In this document: positions 5,773-7,070 of the stretch, piece by piece
Numbering within the stretch: the first letter of the stretch is position 1
How the letters are laid out: each line of letters opens with the position of its first letter
Source: Candidatus Hydrogenedentota bacterium
Lineage (GTDB): Bacteria; Hydrogenedentota; Hydrogenedentia; Hydrogenedentales; SLHB01
DNA: 7,070 nt
Direction of reading: 5' to 3'
NCBI GenBank assembly: GCA_003552485.1
Contig: PUMX01000131.1
Location: forward strand, 1-7,070
The notes under the pieces: model-generated
The model's input: the letters and a program-made list of their open reading frames with translations, nothing else
What the model was told of the DNA's origin: nothing
Database searches by the model: none
Made by a program: the position numbers and the translations under genes

Positions 5773-6333
5773 ATGAGACGAGCTATTGTCTCGGGGATGC
5801 TTTGCATGCTGGGCGCAGGCCTGCTTGTCTGGAGTATACAGGGGCTCGATATATACCGCCGCAGCAGCGGCTGGCCAACCGTGGAAGGAATCGTCATCCA
5901 AAGCGGGCTTGATGAGCAAGGCTTCAGGGCGCTCTATGAGTACGAGGTGGGCGGATCCGTGTATTACTCTGACCGGATATCGTTGCTGGAGGGGTCGACG
6001 AACGCGGCGCTGGATGCCGATGAGCTGGCCGCACGGTATCCCGAGGGCATACAGGTCGACGTATACTACGATCCGTACGATCCCGAGATGGCCATGTTGC
6101 GGCGCGGAAGCGCCACTCCCTTATATGTAGCCCTCGTCACCGGCGTGTTCGTGATGCTACTGGCGGTCGCTGGTGTGATTGCGGGAACGTGGGACGCGCT
6201 GGAACGCAGATCGGGCAGGCGCAGATCACTCAACAGGCAGCGTTCAACGGCCAGCGATGACGTAGATGCTCGGGAGCAAGATCTCAACCGTCTGATCGAG
6301 ACACCCCGGACGGAAGATCCCAAGCGCAATTGA
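5773..6333 (+). CDS. DUF3592 two-pass membrane protein
   Basis: A 186-residue protein of unknown function. It has one membrane helix near the N-terminus (about 5-24), an extracytoplasmic or lumenal domain (about 30-113), a second helix (about 117-138) and a charged Arg/Asp-rich cytoplasmic tail (140-186). The middle domain shows the DUF3592 pattern: a Trp near the start (GWPTVEGIVIQSG, 33-45), YEYEVGGSVYYSDRI (55-69) and the block RYPEGIQVDVYYDPYDPEMAML (89-109). DUF3592 proteins are widespread and uncharacterised. The ATG at 5773 has only a weak G-rich tract upstream, so a start at Met9 cannot be excluded. It is monocistronic: cbiX is divergent upstream and a 414-nt gap follows. Confidence 0.8.
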   Translation: MRRAIVSGMLCMLGAGLLVWSIQGLDIYRRSSGWPTVEGIVIQSGLDEQGFRALYEYEVGGSVYYSDRISLLEGSTNAALDADELAARYPEGIQVDVYYDPYDPEMAMLRRGSATPLYVALVTGVFVMLLAVAGVIAGTWDALERRSGRRRSLNRQRSTASDDVDAREQDLNRLIETPRTEDPKRN

Positions 6334-6372
6334 AGCGCGGCTTGACCGGGCGGGATAATGGCAATTCAGAGG

Positions 6373-6403
6373 TTGACAGGGTTGTAGCGCGACAAGGCAT
6401 ACT
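6373..6403 (+). promoter_or_regulatory. Candidate sigma70-type promoter
   Basis: A perfect TTGACA (6373-6378) is followed after 19 nt by CATACT (6398-6403), a four-of-six -10. The spacer is longer than the 17-nt optimum. It lies 40 nt past the DUF3592 stop. The next good terminator is at 6517-6540, so the transcript would be about 130 nt with no convincing reading frame. Confidence 0.45.
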
Positions 6404-6409
6404 GAGTGC

Positions 6410-6540
6410 AATCTGTTTAAGGGGACGTTTTTGCCACAGCGTCGTTCCAGCATTCTTCAGAATCTTGGATGAATCTCTCATCCATTTGTGTTATGCAATG
6501 TGGAAAGGGTTGATTTCCAGAAAGTGCTTCTGGTCTTTTT
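6410..6540 (+). ncRNA. Candidate small RNA or attenuator leader
   Basis: The interval between a candidate promoter and an intrinsic terminator. It contains a hairpin with a perfect 7-bp stem and 5-nt loop (TGGATGA 6466-6472 with TCATCCA 6478-6484), a short stem at 6452-6463, and a 6-bp stem (TGGAAA 6501-6506 with TTTCCA 6514-6519) that excludes the terminator stem. A 74-codon frame from 6330 runs through it and the terminator, resembles nothing I know and lacks a ribosome site, so I take the region as non-coding. It matches no RNA family I recognise; 6S, tmRNA and RNase P are excluded by size or missing motifs. The alternative is that it is just the 3' UTR of the DUF3592 gene. Confidence 0.4.
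6517..6540 (+). terminator. Rho-independent terminator
   Basis: CCAGAA (6517-6522) and TTCTGG (6528-6533) form a perfect 6-bp stem with a 5-nt loop, followed at once by TCTTTTT (6534-6540). This is a textbook intrinsic terminator for the plus strand, although the stem is short. It could end the DUF3592 transcript, 184 nt past its stop, or the candidate small RNA. Confidence 0.7.
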
Positions 6541-6747
6541 GTGGCGGGAGGTGAACAGACGCCTCGCAGTCGGTTGGTAGCCTTCTGCTCGTGACGGAGA
6601 GATATGGGGGGAATGCTTGGACGCTAGACACACCCCGATCGCCGTTCGACTGCTTGGTGCTTGCGGAATTTAGCCCTTTGAGCGCCCCGTCGTTTCACGA
6701 TTTGTGCGGGGCTTTAGCCAAACACTTCACGTAGAAGGAGAGATCGT
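6541..6747 (+). promoter_or_regulatory. Leader region of the ferritin-like gene with hairpins
   Basis: Between the terminator and the ferritin-like start there must be a promoter if the terminator is efficient, but I find no clear -35/-10 pair. Hairpins are visible: GAGGTG (6548-6553) with CGCCTC (6560-6565, one G-T pair), and GCCCCG (6684-6689) with CGGGGC (6707-6712) over a 17-nt loop containing a small CGT/ACG stem. The latter lies just upstream of the ribosome site AAGGAGAG (6735-6742). No recognisable Fur box was seen. Confidence 0.4.
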
Positions 6748-7070
6748 ATGAACAAGCAAGACCTGATTGACGCTTTGAACGAGGATCTGGCCAACGAATT
6801 GTCGGCCGTGATTCAATACGTGACGTACGCCGCCAAATGCAGCGGGCCGATGCGTCCGCAGCTGTTTAACTTCTTTATGTCCGAGGTTCCCGAGGAGACG
6901 CAGCACGCCCAGTTTCTCGCGAACAAGATAGTTGCTTTGGGCGGCGAACCGACGACAACGCCCGCAAAAGTTCCGCCGGCAAAGGACAACCATGAGATGC
7001 TTGAACGCGTGATGGAAGCGGAGAAAGAAGCAATCGCAGGTTACAGCAAACGAGCGGAACAAGCCGACGC
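6748..7070 (+). CDS. Ferritin-like diiron-domain protein (partial, runs off the window)
   Basis: The first 107 codons of a ferritin-like four-helix-bundle protein (bacterioferritin/Dps superfamily), probably an iron-storing or peroxide-consuming oxidase in the cytoplasm. Helix 1 carries Glu17 (ANELSAVIQY), and helix 2 carries the ExxH motif Glu50-Thr-Gln-His53 (PEETQHAQFLANKI); these are three ligands of the first half of a diiron site. Glu94 in helix 3 (EAEKEAIAGY) is the likely next ligand; the final ExxH helix lies beyond the edge. The Gly-Gly-Glu-Pro turn (65-68) after helix 2 is typical of the bacterioferritin-type group. AAGGAGAG (6735-6742) gives a strong ribosome site for ATG 6748. 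Haem-binding Met of bacterioferritin is not evident, so the exact subgroup is open. Confidence 0.85.
   Translation, partial: MNKQDLIDALNEDLANELSAVIQYVTYAAKCSGPMRPQLFNFFMSEVPEETQHAQFLANKIVALGGEPTTTPAKVPPAKDNHEMLERVMEAEKEAIAGYSKRAEQAD

Noticed and set aside
5581..5919. Overlapping minus-strand frames across the intergenic region and the DUF3592 start
   Set aside because: They cross the promoter region and the antisense of DUF3592, lack ribosome sites and have no recognisable domain.
6330..6554. Plus-strand frame of 74 codons after the DUF3592 gene
   Set aside because: It begins inside the DUF3592 stop region, has no ribosome site, reads through an intrinsic terminator and its Cys/Trp-rich product resembles no family.
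6727..7062. Minus-strand 111-codon frame over the ferritin-like gene
   Set aside because: It is antisense to a clearly recognisable ferritin-like coding region with a strong ribosome site; the frame is a by-product of codon bias.
1..7070. Mobile element, defence system or CRISPR array
   Set aside because: No transposase, integrase, nuclease, helicase or spaced direct repeats were seen on either strand; all sizeable genes are accounted for by metabolic and redox families.

Overview
The window comes from a GC-rich bacterial chromosome, probably a Gram-negative one. Two proteins carry export or membrane-anchor signals that suggest a periplasm. The genes are mostly metabolic and redox housekeeping. 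There are no insertion sequences, CRISPR arrays, tRNAs or rRNAs. I cannot assign a genus. The tandem-domain QueD and the two-gene cbiX/flavin-oxidase unit do not match common proteobacterial or Bacillus layouts.

Layout. At the left, a small single-domain thioredoxin (+, 58-288) converges on a membrane-anchored rhodanese (-, 311-736). Positions 736 to 5391 are all minus-strand. In transcription order they encode a small CbiX-type chelatase, a p-cresol-methylhydroxylase/vanillyl-alcohol-oxidase type flavoprotein (its start overlaps the cbiX stop), an exported BCP-like peroxiredoxin, then queE, queD and queF, and finally the rhodanese. queE, queD and queF are tightly coupled: 18 nt, 2 nt and a short overlap separate prx-queE, queE-queD and queD-queF. 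These three genes supply most of the GTP-to-preQ1 branch of queuosine synthesis; folE and queC are not in the window. From 5392 to 5772 lies a divergent intergenic region with candidate promoters on both strands and a 16-bp perfect palindrome. A DUF3592 membrane protein (+, 5773-6333) follows. Next is a 414-nt gap with no convincing gene, holding a candidate promoter, several hairpins and a good intrinsic terminator. The start of a ferritin-like diiron protein (+, 6748 to the edge) closes the window.

The most interesting points are two. (1) QueD is a fusion of two 6-carboxytetrahydropterin synthase domains that have degenerated in complementary ways: the first lost the catalytic Cys and Glu, while the second kept them but lost 11 residues, including the GWxxDF segment. 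(2) The stretch 6373-6540 looks like an independent small transcription unit (sRNA or attenuator leader) with mutually exclusive hairpins. Peroxiredoxin, thioredoxin, rhodanese and the ferritin-like protein give the area a loose redox/iron theme, but I see no evidence of a new defence or mobile system.
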